DNA of 64,000 nucleotides, from positions 1,798,001 through 1,862,000 of the forward strand of contig OY744467.1 of NCBI GenBank assembly GCA_963556145.1, read 5' to 3'. Of the stretch, positions 53,114 through 64,000 are shown in pieces. The stretch is from Hygrocybe punicea. Taxonomy: Eukaryota; Basidiomycota; Agaricomycetes; Agaricales; Hygrophoraceae. Below the pieces are notes generated by a model, which did no database searches, was not told the origin of the DNA, and worked only from the letters and a program-made list of their open reading frames with translations. Both the position numbers and the translations under genes were made by a program. The stretch's first letter is position 1. Each line of letters opens with the position of its first letter.

Positions 53114-55114
53114 ATGACTCCTACCAGATCCATCCCAGATCAAATCCTCATAACCTCCCGAGAGCCCTTGCGGCTTTCGACATGGTACGATTTTGAGGAG
53201 GTCCAGGAGGGTAGCCCAAAAACAAAAGATGAAACCCAGGTAGCGTCCAAGCCTCTCCCCAGCGTCATAGTTTCTCGTACAAATTTCATGCTTATCATGG
53301 TTGCAAGTACGTCCAACCATCCCCTTTCATGCACTCTTCACACAGGGTTAATTGAACAACAGTTTGGCTGGGAAACGTTACCGCTTTGTACGTTGCCCTT
53401 GACATTCCACTGTGCATACACCGAGTTTCTGTTCTGTTCTTTGTAATAGTGTCAATGAATTCAGCGCCACGACTGCTCAACATGTAATTGGGGCTCAATT
53501 CCATGACCTCTTCAACCAAAATTGGATTTCGACCGCCTATTTTCTGGGCTTCGCCGTCACTCAACCTCTGTTGGGGAGATTTAGCGATATCTTTGGACGA
53601 TCCGCCGTATTTAACGGGACGATCTTCATCTTTATGATTGGAACAGTATGGTGCGGGATCGCAGAGGTAAACTCGCTTTCCACTTGTATTCCATTATTTA
53701 ATTAACGCCATCCTACGCAGTCCATGGATTTTCTTATTGCAGGGAGACTCCTGCAGGGTATTGGAGCCGCTGGTCAACAGGCCGTGGGTATCATTGTCGT
53801 CCTAGATTTGACGACACCAGACAACCGAGGGCTGTGGTTGGGTGAGTCCCATCGTACTTGTCACTAATGATGGTGGTAACATTGAGAAATCGGTCGTTCA
53901 CAGGGTTTCTCAATCTCTCCATAATGATTGGAATGGCGGCAGGACCAATTTTAGGAGCTCTCTTATCCGTCGAGGTATCTTGGAGGTGGCAGTTTTGGCT
54001 GACGGTGGTCCTCGCTGGTCTCACGTACATGTGTTCTGCCACGAGCATGCGTTATCCCGTTCCTCATCAAAAGCAAAGCCAGGACACTATTTCCCAGCTG
54101 AAAGAAATTGACTACGTTGGTTGCGTGTCGGCAGTGGGTATATCCACCTTGATCTGTGTCGCCATAGAGTTGGGAAACAAACAATATCCTTGGAATGTGA
54201 GCCATTTCTTGTTTTGCCCGGGTGTTTCTTTCTCACCTCCAAGATTTCAACAGTCACTAGATATCATTGCCATGTTTGTTTTCGGTGCACTCCTCATCCC
54301 AATATTTGTTTTGTACGAGCTCAAGGTGCCGAAGCATCCAATCCTCGATATCCGGTTATTCTCAATACCAAATGTTCCCATCGCTTGTCTCATCAATTTC
54401 CTCACTGGCGCTGCTAATCTCGGAGCCATATTTTTCCTTCCGCGCTACTTCATTGATATCAAAGGTTCCTCTCTGATCATGGCGGGTGTTCAAATGCTTG
54501 GGATCATCCTATCTGGAGGCGTATCCTCCTTTATTGGAGCAAATCTCATCTCCAAAACCGGACAGGTTCGCCTCATCGGAGTTGTTGGCGGATTAATGCA
54601 CGCCATCGGCGCTGGACTCATGCTCATTATTGAGCGGTCAACACCGATCACATACGTCATCGGATTTTCAGTGTTTCTCGGCTTTGGCACTGGCATCCTT
54701 TATCAGCCCTCGATCATTGTCGGTCCAATGTCAGTCGAGCCTCATCAAATTGCAGACATCAGCGCCTTCTTATCCTTTCTCCGTGCCGTCGGTGGAACCG
54801 TTGGCGTTGCTCTTCTTACATCGATATTCGAAACGAGCTTCACGAGCACGCTGCGTGGAAAGATCCCAGATAGCTTGGTCGACCAGGGTCTTCAACTCGC
54901 AGACGAACATGCCTTGTACCCAGAATTCAACGACAGGATTCTTGATGCCCTTGTCAAGGGCTTTCACATGGCCAACATTCCAGCCATCACTTTCGGTGTC
55001 GTTTATGCTGTCGGAGTCGTCATGCTCCGAAATATCGACTTTGCGCCGGCTTCGAAAAGGACTGCCGAGAAGCAGGCGGAGCGGGCGTTAGCCGATTACG
55101 AGAGACAAGGATAG
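53114..55114 (+). CDS. MFS drug-type transporter (DHA2-like)
   Basis: Starts MTPTRSIPDQ at 53,114. The cytosolic N-terminus leads to TM1 assembled over two introns (LIMVAIWLGNVTALYVALDIPL). Family motifs: LLGRFSDIFGR (motif A), GRLLQGIGAAGQQAVG, then IMIGMAAGPILGALL (antiporter motif C) and RWQFWLTVVLAGLTY. The C-terminal half is one open frame (LITFLTG-like region to YERQG). Around 14 helices are likely from length and order. The product should export or exchange small molecules by proton antiport across plasma or vacuolar membrane. Substrate cannot be told. About five introns; intact. Confidence 0.85.
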
Positions 55115-55805
55115 CGGCAATCCGCCAAAACCTTCAAAGGGGACCCGGTCTTTCACCCGTTCAGAATTCTGATTGAGCAGCTTAGATTTCTTCCAGAATG
55201 CCACCGTGGTGTATTGGACAATTACAATCCCGTATCCATGTATGCTTAAACATGTGGGATGAACCGCGTAAAAATGCCTTCCAACGGTTAGAGATCTGCA
55301 TATCTTCGTTCATATCAGCTTTGTCTTCGCCCTTCTTACACGATTCAGGATCCAAAACAAAACCTTTCCATCCCTCCCACAGATCCAGCGCTGAAGCGAA
55401 TTCTCCATCTCCTCGATCAGGGGGTTACCCACCTGCTCAAGAGCGAAAAGACATAAATCTCGTAATACCCATAAAGTCTGGGGATCGCGTGGATGATGCT
55501 TACCCACCCAGAACAGATTCGCAATCTAGAAGCAAGTATGGATACGTCCTCTGCAATCTGGAAGGACATTAAGGGCGGAACCACTCATCCTGTACCATTA
55601 ATATTCCTATGAAGAATTTGTGCATCGCAGAATATTGGACTCCAGATCAGCTGACCAGACTGGTGGCACACGTGATGAACCAAGCTTAAGTTCTTAAGTT
55701 AAACTTTTCTGCATTTGCAGCCCACGTTTAACCCCTCTGTTCCTTGAACTTTTTACACAAGATTGCTCTTCTGAACCGTGCAGGATCTTTTGAGCGTCAA
55801 GTGAA
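55115..55805. other. Spacer with weak open frames
   Basis: About 690 bp. A 124-codon plus frame (55,198-55,572) and a minus frame containing PQTLWVLRDLCLFALEQ overlap here. Neither has a recognisable domain or splice-supported partners, so no gene is called. Confidence 0.4.
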
Positions 55806-57914
55806 ATGGAGTACTACCGACCACCCCCTTGGCTGGGACCGTTCGTCTCCTGGCACCGTGACAGGGTCAATGATAGCAAATACCGTGCAGTCCCATCCCC
55901 CAAACGATTTGCAGGTTTGGAACCGTTCATACGTTGGTTCCGATCCAAAGATGCCTCCATCGACACCTCCGCTATGGGCCTGATCACATTCCCCAATCAC
56001 GGTCGAGGAGCAGTTGCCCGCAAGGACCTCCCTGTGTGTACTACGAATCCTCTACGGGCTACTCTGAGCCACCTCTCAATATATATATACCCAAACCTAG
56101 GCAGGCTACTTGCTATTTTCTATCCCACGCTCCTTGACACTGTCAACGCGTACATCAGCTTTGCCGCCACTCCTTGGTCAGGAACTCTGGGCAAATTTTC
56201 GACTGGATAAAGGGTGGGTAGGTTTGATCCTCTGTATAATGTGGGAAAGGGCGCAGGGGTCATCATCAAAATGGGATGAATACTTGGGTCCGTTCTTCTG
56301 TAGTTTGACTTGGCTGGTCAAGTTGAAACGCTATGATGACAGATTCCCTGCCTACTTCATTCGATACACCCATGTTCTGGGATGCCAGTGACCTTGAAGA
56401 ACTAGTAGGCACTTCCGTGGTAGGTCAGTCGATCTCGGTTTGCCACCGGTTATTCTTCCGACATGCTACGTACAGAAAAGATCGGAAAAGAGGACGCTGA
56501 GAGAGATTATCACGCGAAACTGGTGCCAGCCATTCTGGCAAGTCTTTTATATCTAAACTCTCTTCACCTCAAGTCTATAGTTTTTCTAATACCAGGCACG
56601 TCCGGACTTGTTCCCAAGCCACCTGATCGCCTCACATTATTCAATGGAACAATATCACATCGTGGGCAGTCAGATTCTCTCCCGGAGCTTTAGCGTGGAA
56701 AAGTTAGGAGAGAACGGGATGATTGTGGACGATGTGGAGGGAGCTGAAATTTTGGATGCGAATAATAATGTAGATGAGGCGATGAACATCGACCAAGATA
56801 CGTCTACTCTGGCACACCAACAGGGAACAAACCTACGAGCTGAAGAAGAGAGTGACGATGAGGATTCTTCTGATACCGCCATGGTTCCAATGGCCGATAT
56901 GTTGAATGCTCGCTACCAATCGGAAAACGTACGTTCAATCTGATTTTCCTCATTTTACTAAATTATTCATTGTGTGTGTGCCTACTTGTTTGACTTGCCA
57001 GGCAAAGTTGTTTCATGAAGCAAGCGTCCTCAAAATGATCACAACGAAGCCCATCAAGGCCGGGGAACAAATTGTACGTCGAACTCGCTTTGCTTTGCTT
57101 CGACCTGACCTACCCGTAAAAGTATAACACATACGGCGACTTGCCCAACTCGGACCTCCTTCGGCGGTATGGTCATGTTGACTCGCTTCCGCTACCCCAA
57201 GGAACTGGAGTCGGGAACCCTGGGGACGTAGTAGAAATTCGGGCGGACCTCGTAGTCGATATCGTATCTCGAGCGCACCCTGCCGAGGACGAGTGGTATA
57301 AAGAGCGTATTGATTGGTGGTTAGAGGAAGGCGGTGATGAGTGAGTCAGATATCGGACTTTCCTCTATTGGACTCCTTGGCAATAAACTGAATTTCGACG
57401 AAACAGCATATTTGTCCTAGAAACCGATATAGAACTCCCGGATGCACTTATTTCGTTCATCCGTTTACTCGTTTTATCACCAGATGATTGGAGAAAGGCT
57501 AGAGATAGAAGCAGGGTACCGCAACCGGTGTCCGATGCCGTGGTCTTGGGTGTTCTACGTGAAACTCTAGAGAAGAGGCTAGGGTTATATCCCACAAGCA
57601 TGCAAGTAAGTGACTCTGGCCAATGTGTTGTGTTCTATCAATGAATATGTTATGTTAAGCTGGACGAAGAACTGCTAGAGAAATCTGAGGCTAGGCTGTC
57701 GTTGAACAAACGTAATGCGATTGTTGTGCGGCTTGGGGAGAAAAGAATATTGGGCAGTACTTTCAGCAAGGTGCAGGATCTACTAAAATTAGAGGACACG
57801 AAGAATAAAGGCAAGAGTTCCAAGAGGAAGGCAAGCAGGCAGGGCCCAGATGAGCGTGATGGGAACACCTCACAAACCAAGAAACAACGGTATCATCTTG
57901 CAGGACACACGTAG
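55806..57914 (+). CDS. SET-domain protein lysine methyltransferase (Rkm4/SETD6-like)
   Basis: Starts MEYYRPPPWLGPFVSW at 55,806 and is spread over about ten exons. The SET domain is split by an insert, as in this family: NHGRGAVARKDLP (SET-N), IPRSLTLSTRTSALP, ELWANFRLDKGWVGLILCIMWE, PMADMLNARY (SET core with substrate/SAM contact), LKMITTKPIKAGEQI and YNTYGDLPNSDLLRRYG (catalytic tyrosine region). An acidic stretch sits before PMADML. A Rubisco LSMT-type C-terminal helical domain follows (LSFIRLLVLSPDDWRK, LDEELLEKSEARLSLNKRNAI) and a basic tail. Yeast Rkm4 methylates ribosomal protein L42; the human relative SETD6 modifies nuclear proteins. The target here is not known. Confidence 0.83.
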
Positions 57915-58019
57915 GATCTAAGAACTGTTCAGATTATACATGCCCTAATTTACGTTTGACGTTGTCCCTACGAAACTTGAAAATGGCTTTGTCAAATTGA
58001 AATCAATATCAATTGCAAG

Positions 58020-59297
58020 TCAACACACCACGTATTGTTGTTGAACATCCATACTATCGGAAGGTACAGCCGCCTCCGTATACATCCAAAGAACCCCCTC
58101 GCCATCTTGAAAGTCGATACCATCCCTCTCGAAACGCTCTGTCCACCAAATGAAAATGTCACTCGCCAAGTTATCTACTGTTGTATCCACAAAGAACGAT
58201 ACAGCTCGAACAACTTCCAGCGAGGGAAATGTTGTGGACGTGAATGACTTCAAGTGGCGCGTGACACGGGTGTCCGGGTACAACAGGTCCACCCTGACAC
58301 CCCGTAACCCAATGCGGCGGAGAGAGAAGTGCGGCTGGGATATGTATAGTAGTGGGTGGTTCTCGGGGAACACCAAGTCGCGGAGATTCGGGCAGCATCC
58401 AGGTCGAAGGAACATCTCCGCATCGATCATCCATGGGAATCTATGTTTGGAGGACGTCAGCTCGACTTGCGTGATTTTGGGACCATGAGTTTGTAGAAAG
58501 TGGGTGATGGCAGCAGGGATGGCAGACATATTTTTTGGTACGTCGTTCTCAAGCGACAAGCGGCGGAGAGCGGGAAGATCAAGGGCCGAGGCCATGGCGA
58601 GACTGTGGGTGGAACACAACAACAAAAGCTCTGTAAGGCACGGAAGTGTGGGTTTAGAAGACAAGATTGAATCAGAGGTTCCAAATGTGTATCTGATGTC
58701 CAACACGCGCAGGGAGTGGAAGGAGGCCAGGAAATCAGGAGTAGCCAATTTATGCGCATCTAGGACGTTCTCCTCGTTCCACAACAAGCCTTCCAGCGTC
58801 TGGTTGTATAATCGTGACAGTCCTTCCAAAAACCCTGGGGGCAGGCACACCCATTTTCCGGTGAGCACCCTCACGTTGGGGCAGCACAAGAGGATACGAA
58901 AAACGCAACCCAGGTAATGATCGGTGCTGGCACCGCGTGCGTGAGTGTGTACCTCGATGCAGCGCGTCCACTGACCATAATCCGAATGAGTGACCCCTGG
59001 TTGCCGCACGCCTTGAAGAGTGGCGAGAATCCGCTGGGCACGCCAGGGGCTCCGAATGGCGATATGTTCGTAAAGAAATTCCGTAGCGACTTGCCTCCAT
59101 GAACGACAGACAAGAACGAGCGTGCATTTCGTGTGCATGGCCATGAAGGGCGTGTTAGCTCCCATGGGGTTGTTGGATATGCGAATGGGCGTGAAGGGGT
59201 CTTGTGGTGAGATTGAATACGGGGCATACGTTGCGTACCGAAATATCTCGAGCCATATTTCGAGTGGTAGCTCGATGCGCGCGGTGGTGCGCGACAT
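58020..59297 (-). CDS. F-box protein
   Basis: A single-exon frame of about 425 residues. First ATG at 59,297 (MSRTTARIELPLEIWLEIFRYAT) begins the F-box-like helix, LPLEIWLEIFRYA with a following VLVCRSWRQVATEFLYEHI. The rest is leucine-rich and repeat-like (LRVLDIRYTFG, LPCLTELLLLC, LPALRRLSL, LRDLVFPENHPLL), as in the large agaricomycete F-box/LRR family. It would recruit substrates to an SCF ubiquitin ligase. Substrate unknown. An upstream GTG extension exists but is not preferred. Converges with the methyltransferase gene, 105 bp between stop codons. Confidence 0.8.
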   Translation of the reverse strand: MSRTTARIELPLEIWLEIFRYATYAPYSISPQDPFTPIRISNNPMGANTPFMAMHTKCTLVLVCRSWRQVATEFLYEHIAIRSPWRAQRILATLQGVRQPGVTHSDYGQWTRCIEVHTHARGASTDHYLGCVFRILLCCPNVRVLTGKWVCLPPGFLEGLSRLYNQTLEGLLWNEENVLDAHKLATPDFLASFHSLRVLDIRYTFGTSDSILSSKPTLPCLTELLLLCSTHSLAMASALDLPALRRLSLENDVPKNMSAIPAAITHFLQTHGPKITQVELTSSKHRFPWMIDAEMFLRPGCCPNLRDLVFPENHPLLYISQPHFSLRRIGLRGVRVDLLYPDTRVTRHLKSFTSTTFPSLEVVRAVSFFVDTTVDNLASDIFIWWTERFERDGIDFQDGEGVLWMYTEAAVPSDSMDVQQQYVVC

Positions 59298-59516
59298 TAG
59301 CGTTGTGAAGTTAGAGGATTGAGAACACGAAAACAAGACTTATAAAATTAGGCGTTATGGAGTATTAGCCTGAGACTGCAGATTAATGTAATTCTGGCTT
59401 GATTCCCACGGTGAAACTTATCAATGATTTATGCTATGTACAACTTGACCGAAGAACAACGTTTAAAAGCACAAATGTCGAAAGCACGATATTACGATAT
59501 TTCCATCGGGTAAGAG

Positions 59517-61375
59517 TCATGAAGATCGAGGACCCAACAAACGCAATGCCCTATCGTCAACGGGATCTCGTCGATATGGGTGACTTCGCTGTAAGGCATG
59601 CAAGGGCGCAAGGTCCACCCGAGATGGGCCGATGCTGCCTCTCCTACCCTCGTTGTCGAATCCGCACGAGTCTACCGAGTGGGATTCGAACGGAGCAAAA
59701 TATGACTGTTCAGAATTGAGAGAACAAAGTTGAGGGTTTGAAATGGGCGATGATGAAGCTCGAGAGTTGTTGTGAGAGGCCGAACGGAGGCGTGAAGGTA
59801 TGTGAGAATGGGGGTGCGGGTGTGTGTACGAGTGAGATTGTACTTGTGAATCCGAATGATGAGAGGTGTACGAAAGAGGTTGAGGATATGTTGCCTGTTG
59901 TGCTGTAGAAGATAGTGCTGGTTCCAGGAGCGGGGAATAGGCCGCACGAATGGGATACGACGGCACCATCTCGCTACGAAGTGAGAAGCCAACTGAGTGA
60001 TGATCTAAGTTTGATTCGTGACATGGTGGTTGAGTATACCATGTGGCAGACGGTCCAGACAGCGAATGTTCGCCAGAGTGAGTAGAAGTTTCAGTGACAG
60101 GTAAATATGACGAATCAGCATGAACCCGTTGAGGTTCATGCAGCGAGGAGTGCGGCAGTCTCGAATTGAATGTTGATGATTTCATATCCGCTACCTCGGG
60201 TGTACGGTACGATAATGGGTCTTCCGTTCGAGAAACGACATTTTCCAGCGACGAGGAGCGATTGTAAGCATCATGACGGCCATAATCTGTGAAATGTTGA
60301 GGCGTTGGTGGAACAGAATTACGCCGTGCATCGAAGCAAGGTTGACGGAGGTCACGTAGAGGAGGGAGAGGGATTTGAGCCATAATTGTAGGTGGAGACA
60401 CAGAATATTGGGGAATCTGAGCCTCGGAATAAATGGAGGACCCTCGAACACTCGGGTAAGGCTCATAGAGCTTGGGGGATCCGGACGTGAGGGGTGATCG
60501 GGAACGACGACTATGGGGGTAAGCGTTTTGAAATGGGGCGTAAGCACGCGTCAGACTGGAAGTCATAGCTGGTTTGATCATGTCGTTGTTGCTCCGCCCC
60601 TGCGAGTCATCGACTTTGCGATTCTTGCCGACCCGGGTGCTCTGGAAAAGACCATTGGGCACGACGAGGTCGACAACACCAGGTATATCATCGATGGTAC
60701 CCAATTGATCCACTGTAGCCTGAGTAAAATATGCGGCTGTAGTCGGAAAGTCAGTTAAGATGAATTGCGAACTTTACCATGAGACATACTAAGATGCCAT
60801 TTTCGGCGACCTTTCTCAGTCTCCACCCAGACAGAATAGGTTTGCTTGACAAGCGGATCCCAATCACGCGGGGGTTGTTTGTCGGAAGAATTACTTTTGG
60901 CAGAACGTTAGAAAACAAAGGTGACAAATATGGACCTGGACGACACGAACCTACTCTGGCTGCTGTCCTGAGGAGGGGAATATTTCTCGTAGTAAAATAG
61001 GAATTCCTGGATTATTTCAGTGGTCAATACCGATTTACGGTGATGTACACAGAACGCACGTCTCGAACGCGAGAAGGACTCCACCGCCTTCCTTCCGTGA
61101 AACGTTCGATTCCAAGTCCGGTGATTTCAGTATGGGGCCCTGCAGCAAAGCACGGTGAATACTAGACCGACACAGAAGTGTGTGAATTCCATCTGCTCAC
61201 CTCTTTCCTCCCAGGCGTAGACACAACCAGAACGTAGTGCCAGTCTTTCATCAGCGTCCAACCGTCGATTTACCATCGACAACTCTCCTCGTTGGATTGC
61301 CATGAATATTTTATGGGCATCATGGGTTGATCGAATGCGCACGTCTGTACAGGTCGGTACTTGCATGATTGGCAT
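59517..61375 (-). CDS. Gti1/Pac2 (WOPR) transcriptional regulator, gene 1
   Basis: Start MPIMQVPTCTDVRIRST at 61,375. WOPR box A: DAHKIFMAIQRGELSMV, NRRLDADERLALRSGCVYAWEER, then after an intron GLGIERFTEGRRWSPSRVRD and, after another, EFLFYYEKY. Box B: DWDPLVKQTYSVWVETEKGR and KWHL, then AYFTQATVDQLGTIDD. The long C-terminal region (from 60,680) is serine/proline-rich and disordered, ending LAPLHALQRSHPYRRDPVDDRAL. WOPR proteins bind DNA and control morphology and development in fungi (for example Wor1, Ryp1). The intron between YEKY and DWDPL has an uncertain donor. Otherwise intact. Confidence 0.88.
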
Positions 61376-63305
61376 AGGAAATGGCTGCGAGAGAGAAGAA
61401 GGTGATGGGCGTTGTTCAATAATTGTGATATAAAGTTTTTCAACGACCAGGGGCTGTTCCCTGAGTCCCCTGACAATTAATTTGACTATTTTTTGATCAG
61501 GGTCGCTGAACCGCTGAAGATGGCGACAGAAAAACAGCCAAGAAAGTCCACTGATGACCCACAAGGCTGGCGCAACAATACCGGGGACAATCTCGATGGC
61601 TCCCTAACTCTAACACTTTACAACTCAAATTGTTTGCTCTGATCAACCACGACAACCACATGGGGGGTGCCAGCATGCCAGGTATTTATTTTTCGGTCTG
61701 CAGTCAAACCACATTCTCGTTTCAAACTTTGGTGTAGTTCGGTTTCACCCGGTAGGATGGGACTCGGAACCACTCAGAATAAGTACAATCTCCACCCAAC
61801 TCAGTTGGGGGAATAGAGGAGTTACCCCGGATATGTGTACGTTTGCCATCATCGGCAAATCCCTCTGTGCCAACCATTTTAAGGACGAACACTCCAATTT
61901 ACCCAAACCTTCGCGGGTAAATTCTCTCATGGGCTAATGCCAGTGGTTGCTTTTCAAGTGTACATTTTACGTGCTCCCGCTTGTGCACTCGGACGCGCAT
62001 TCGCAGTGTCATCGTCTGCCACATGGCCCACATCCTCTACTGTTGGTGCTATCGTCCACTTGCGGGATCCCGAATTGAAACTTCTTTCCGCTCCCTGCCG
62101 TGGGAGTGGTTGGTCGGATCCCTGAAAGCTATTTCCGCTGGTCGAAATCGTACGCGCAGCTCACCCTTGTAATACAACTGACAGTTCAAGGCATTTCTTA
62201 CTGCCCACTCGACCATTGTCTAACGGCGTCCGGAAACTTTGACCATAGCACTCCCAAAATCTCCTTTACTTACCTTTATGGTGAAAACAATTGTTGCCAG
62301 ACTCGGAAAGCAGCCACTAGTATGACATAAAAACCGGATGCAATTATATGAGCTCCACACTGCAATACCACGCATGACCTATGGCGACCCTTCGGACAGA
62401 ATTCCATTCGAGCGATTTATTTATTTCATCAAGGATAATCGATAACCGACATTGACAATGAACACCGCTCCCAGGGGCTGGAGCGAGGAACAGAAACCTT
62501 CTTTCACACAGGGTGAGTCGATTTCAATTCTCGTCAAAAAGGCTATGCTGTTTTCCTGTTCTTTTTGGGAATATTACCGCAAAAGCTTATTTACGATACC
62601 TACTTTCGTCCATGTTATCCTTGACATTATTGGCAATCGAAGTCTAGTTGTCAGTCACCGTGGCGACTCGAGTAAGCGTATATTCCAGAACCGTACGCAT
62701 GCAATATACATGTATGATTGCCCAGCGCCTCCAAATTCATTCCATTCGAAGGGACAACAGAATGAACTGTTGCGGAATCCATCATCTGGGGTGGTTACGT
62801 TGTTGGCTTTAGGAACAGGCAGACCGTGACCCTAAGTATATATCAGATCGTCGCTACCTTAACTCTAATCTTCACACTCATGGACATAGTCAACTGAGGT
62901 CGGACAAAGTGAAATATTTTTCTGTTTGTGGAAGTTTTCAAATAGCGAGCGGAGTGACAAAAACAATGCATTGCAGATCTGTTCAAGGTTTCCACCAAGA
63001 ACGTACATCATATGTGTGGTGACCATCTTGTCATTCTACTAATAACCCCTGAGCTAATTAACGTTAATTAACGTTGAGAGGCACACACTGCACCATTGCG
63101 TTGTTATTCATAGTCATACCTATCATGTTCACTACGTAAACCCCATTTGGCGCCTAGTAGCTACACTACAAAGGCAGAAGATAAATTAGCATGAACTTGG
63201 CGGAAAATTGTTTTGCGGAAAACGTATGCAAGATGAGGTTACTTTCAAATACAAAATGGAGTGGAGATGTCCGAGATTGAATGCAAAAAAAAATGGATCC
63301 CATCT
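61376..63305. other. Long intergenic region between the two WOPR genes
   Basis: About 1.9 kb without a supported gene. A 125-codon plus frame at 62,452-62,829 begins MNTAPRGWSEEQ in a plausible exon and is followed by GTGAGT, but the rest has no domain. Long upstream regions are usual for master regulators, so this may hold the promoter of gene 1. Confidence 0.5.
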
Positions 63306-64000
63306 TTAGGTAATTGTTGTAAAGGACATCAGCGCCTTTTCATCAAGTGGATGCCGACGAAGTGGGGGAATGTTCTGCAGGTAGGCTAGCGGTGCGAGAA
63401 CTTCTGAAGTATTCAGAGAAACTAATCGCGACTTTGGACAATTGACGACCAGTGGGTCTTCCTTGCGAGGGGTGTGGTCGTGCCAAGTCGAAGCATGCAA
63501 TGGACGGGATCGGGTATCTATCGGGGAATATGGCGCGTATTGACCCGGGAATATTCCGACAGGGGAGCCGAGGTGGTCAAAGGTCTGTTGTTGATCACGG
63601 GGACGCCCTTTGGCTGAGCGAGCACTTTTGTATTTGCCAGGTGGGACCGGCAAAGTCGCCAACTGCGGTAGGTCATCTACCGATCGAAGAAAGTCAAGAG
63701 AATCTTGAGTAAAGTATGCGACTGGCTCGGCAGAGAAGGCGTGTTGTTAGATCCGATAGAAATAATGTAAATCGACACTAGCTTACTGAGATGCCACTTC
63801 CGGCGACCTCTCGGTGTTTCTACGAAAACTGAATATGTTTGCTTGATCAGATTCTCCCTGAGATTGCGGTGGGTGGGGTTGGGCCGCGAATGAACCCCGA
63901 GCCTATTTTTTTTCGTTACCATCGGTTGAGTGTGCTGCATGCAGATTGAGGAAAACTGACGAATTATCCGAATCAGATGTCATATCAATGTCCGTGGGTT
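63306..64000 (-). CDS. Gti1/Pac2 (WOPR) transcriptional regulator, gene 2, partial
   Basis: The C-terminal part of a second WOPR gene whose N-terminus lies beyond the right edge. Box B is present: NLRENLIKQTYSVFVETPRGR and KWHL, then after an intron AYFTQDSLDFL. A serine/proline-rich tail follows and an end, LAPLAYLQNIPPLRRHPLDEKAL, that matches the end of gene 1 position by position. Same strand and close paralogue of 59,517-61,375; the tail is much shorter than in gene 1. Confidence 0.85.

Noticed and set aside
62452..62829. Possible small gene starting MNTAPRGWSEEQ
   Set aside because: The start is plausible but the rest has no domain, and the in-frame GTGAGT suggests an exon boundary with no identifiable partner exon.

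Overview
This window reads as nuclear DNA of a mushroom-forming basidiomycete (Agaricomycetes type). Host genes carry many 45-90 bp GT-AG introns, are packed on both strands with short spacers, and match fungal families: TSR1, a PalC-like BRO1 protein, an Arl3/ARFRP1 GTPase, V-ATPase c'', a CUE protein, TFIIA large subunit, Vps3844, an MFS transporter, an Rkm4/SETD6-like methyltransferase, an F-box protein and two Gti1/Pac2 (WOPR) regulators. The transposon set also fits: a Tad-like LINE, Gypsy, Copia, MULE, PIF/Harbinger and hAT-type elements.

Region 1 (about 430-18,100) is transposon-built. Target-site duplications (TSDs) and inverted repeats resolve a four-layer nest. A minus-strand LINE ORF1 remnant (430-10,626) is split by a non-coding LTR element (977-9,680, TSD ATGG/ACGG). 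That element is split by a MULE (2,804-8,339, 35-bp inverted repeats, near-perfect 9-bp TSD). The MULE is split by a second LTR element of the same family (3,704-5,855, TSD CCGC). The MULE transposase gene also carries an internal inversion. To the right lie a Harbinger element (11,691-15,852) with a hAT-like MITE inside its transposase (TSD TCCAGTTT), and a deleted Copia (16,096-17,791, TSD GCGAT).

Region 2 (18,630-22,702) holds two host genes: palC-like and a TPR-protein kinase.

Region 3 (24,441-37,194) is a second Harbinger element (TSD TAA). Its transposase gene is interrupted by a complete, very young Gypsy element (24,787-34,632; the two 795-bp LTRs differ at one noticed position; TSD GCGT). 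The Gypsy codes gag-protease and pol on the minus strand, apparently joined by a -1 frameshift, and an extra three-exon gene on the opposite strand with a Zn2Cys6-like cluster and a charged helical region.

Region 4 (37,561-64,000) is gene-dense and nearly transposon-free: TSR1, ClC chloride channel, an unassigned fragment, Arl3/ARFRP1 head-to-head with V-ATPase c'' (53 bp between start codons), CUE protein, TOA1, a small basic protein, Vps3844, MFS transporter, SET-domain methyltransferase, F-box protein and two same-strand WOPR genes, the second running off the right edge. Several of these products act on endosome/vacuole membranes or acidification, but no operon-like logic is claimed.

Exon boundaries were read by eye from splice signals and family fit. 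Coordinates of multi-exon genes run from start codon to stop codon and include introns.
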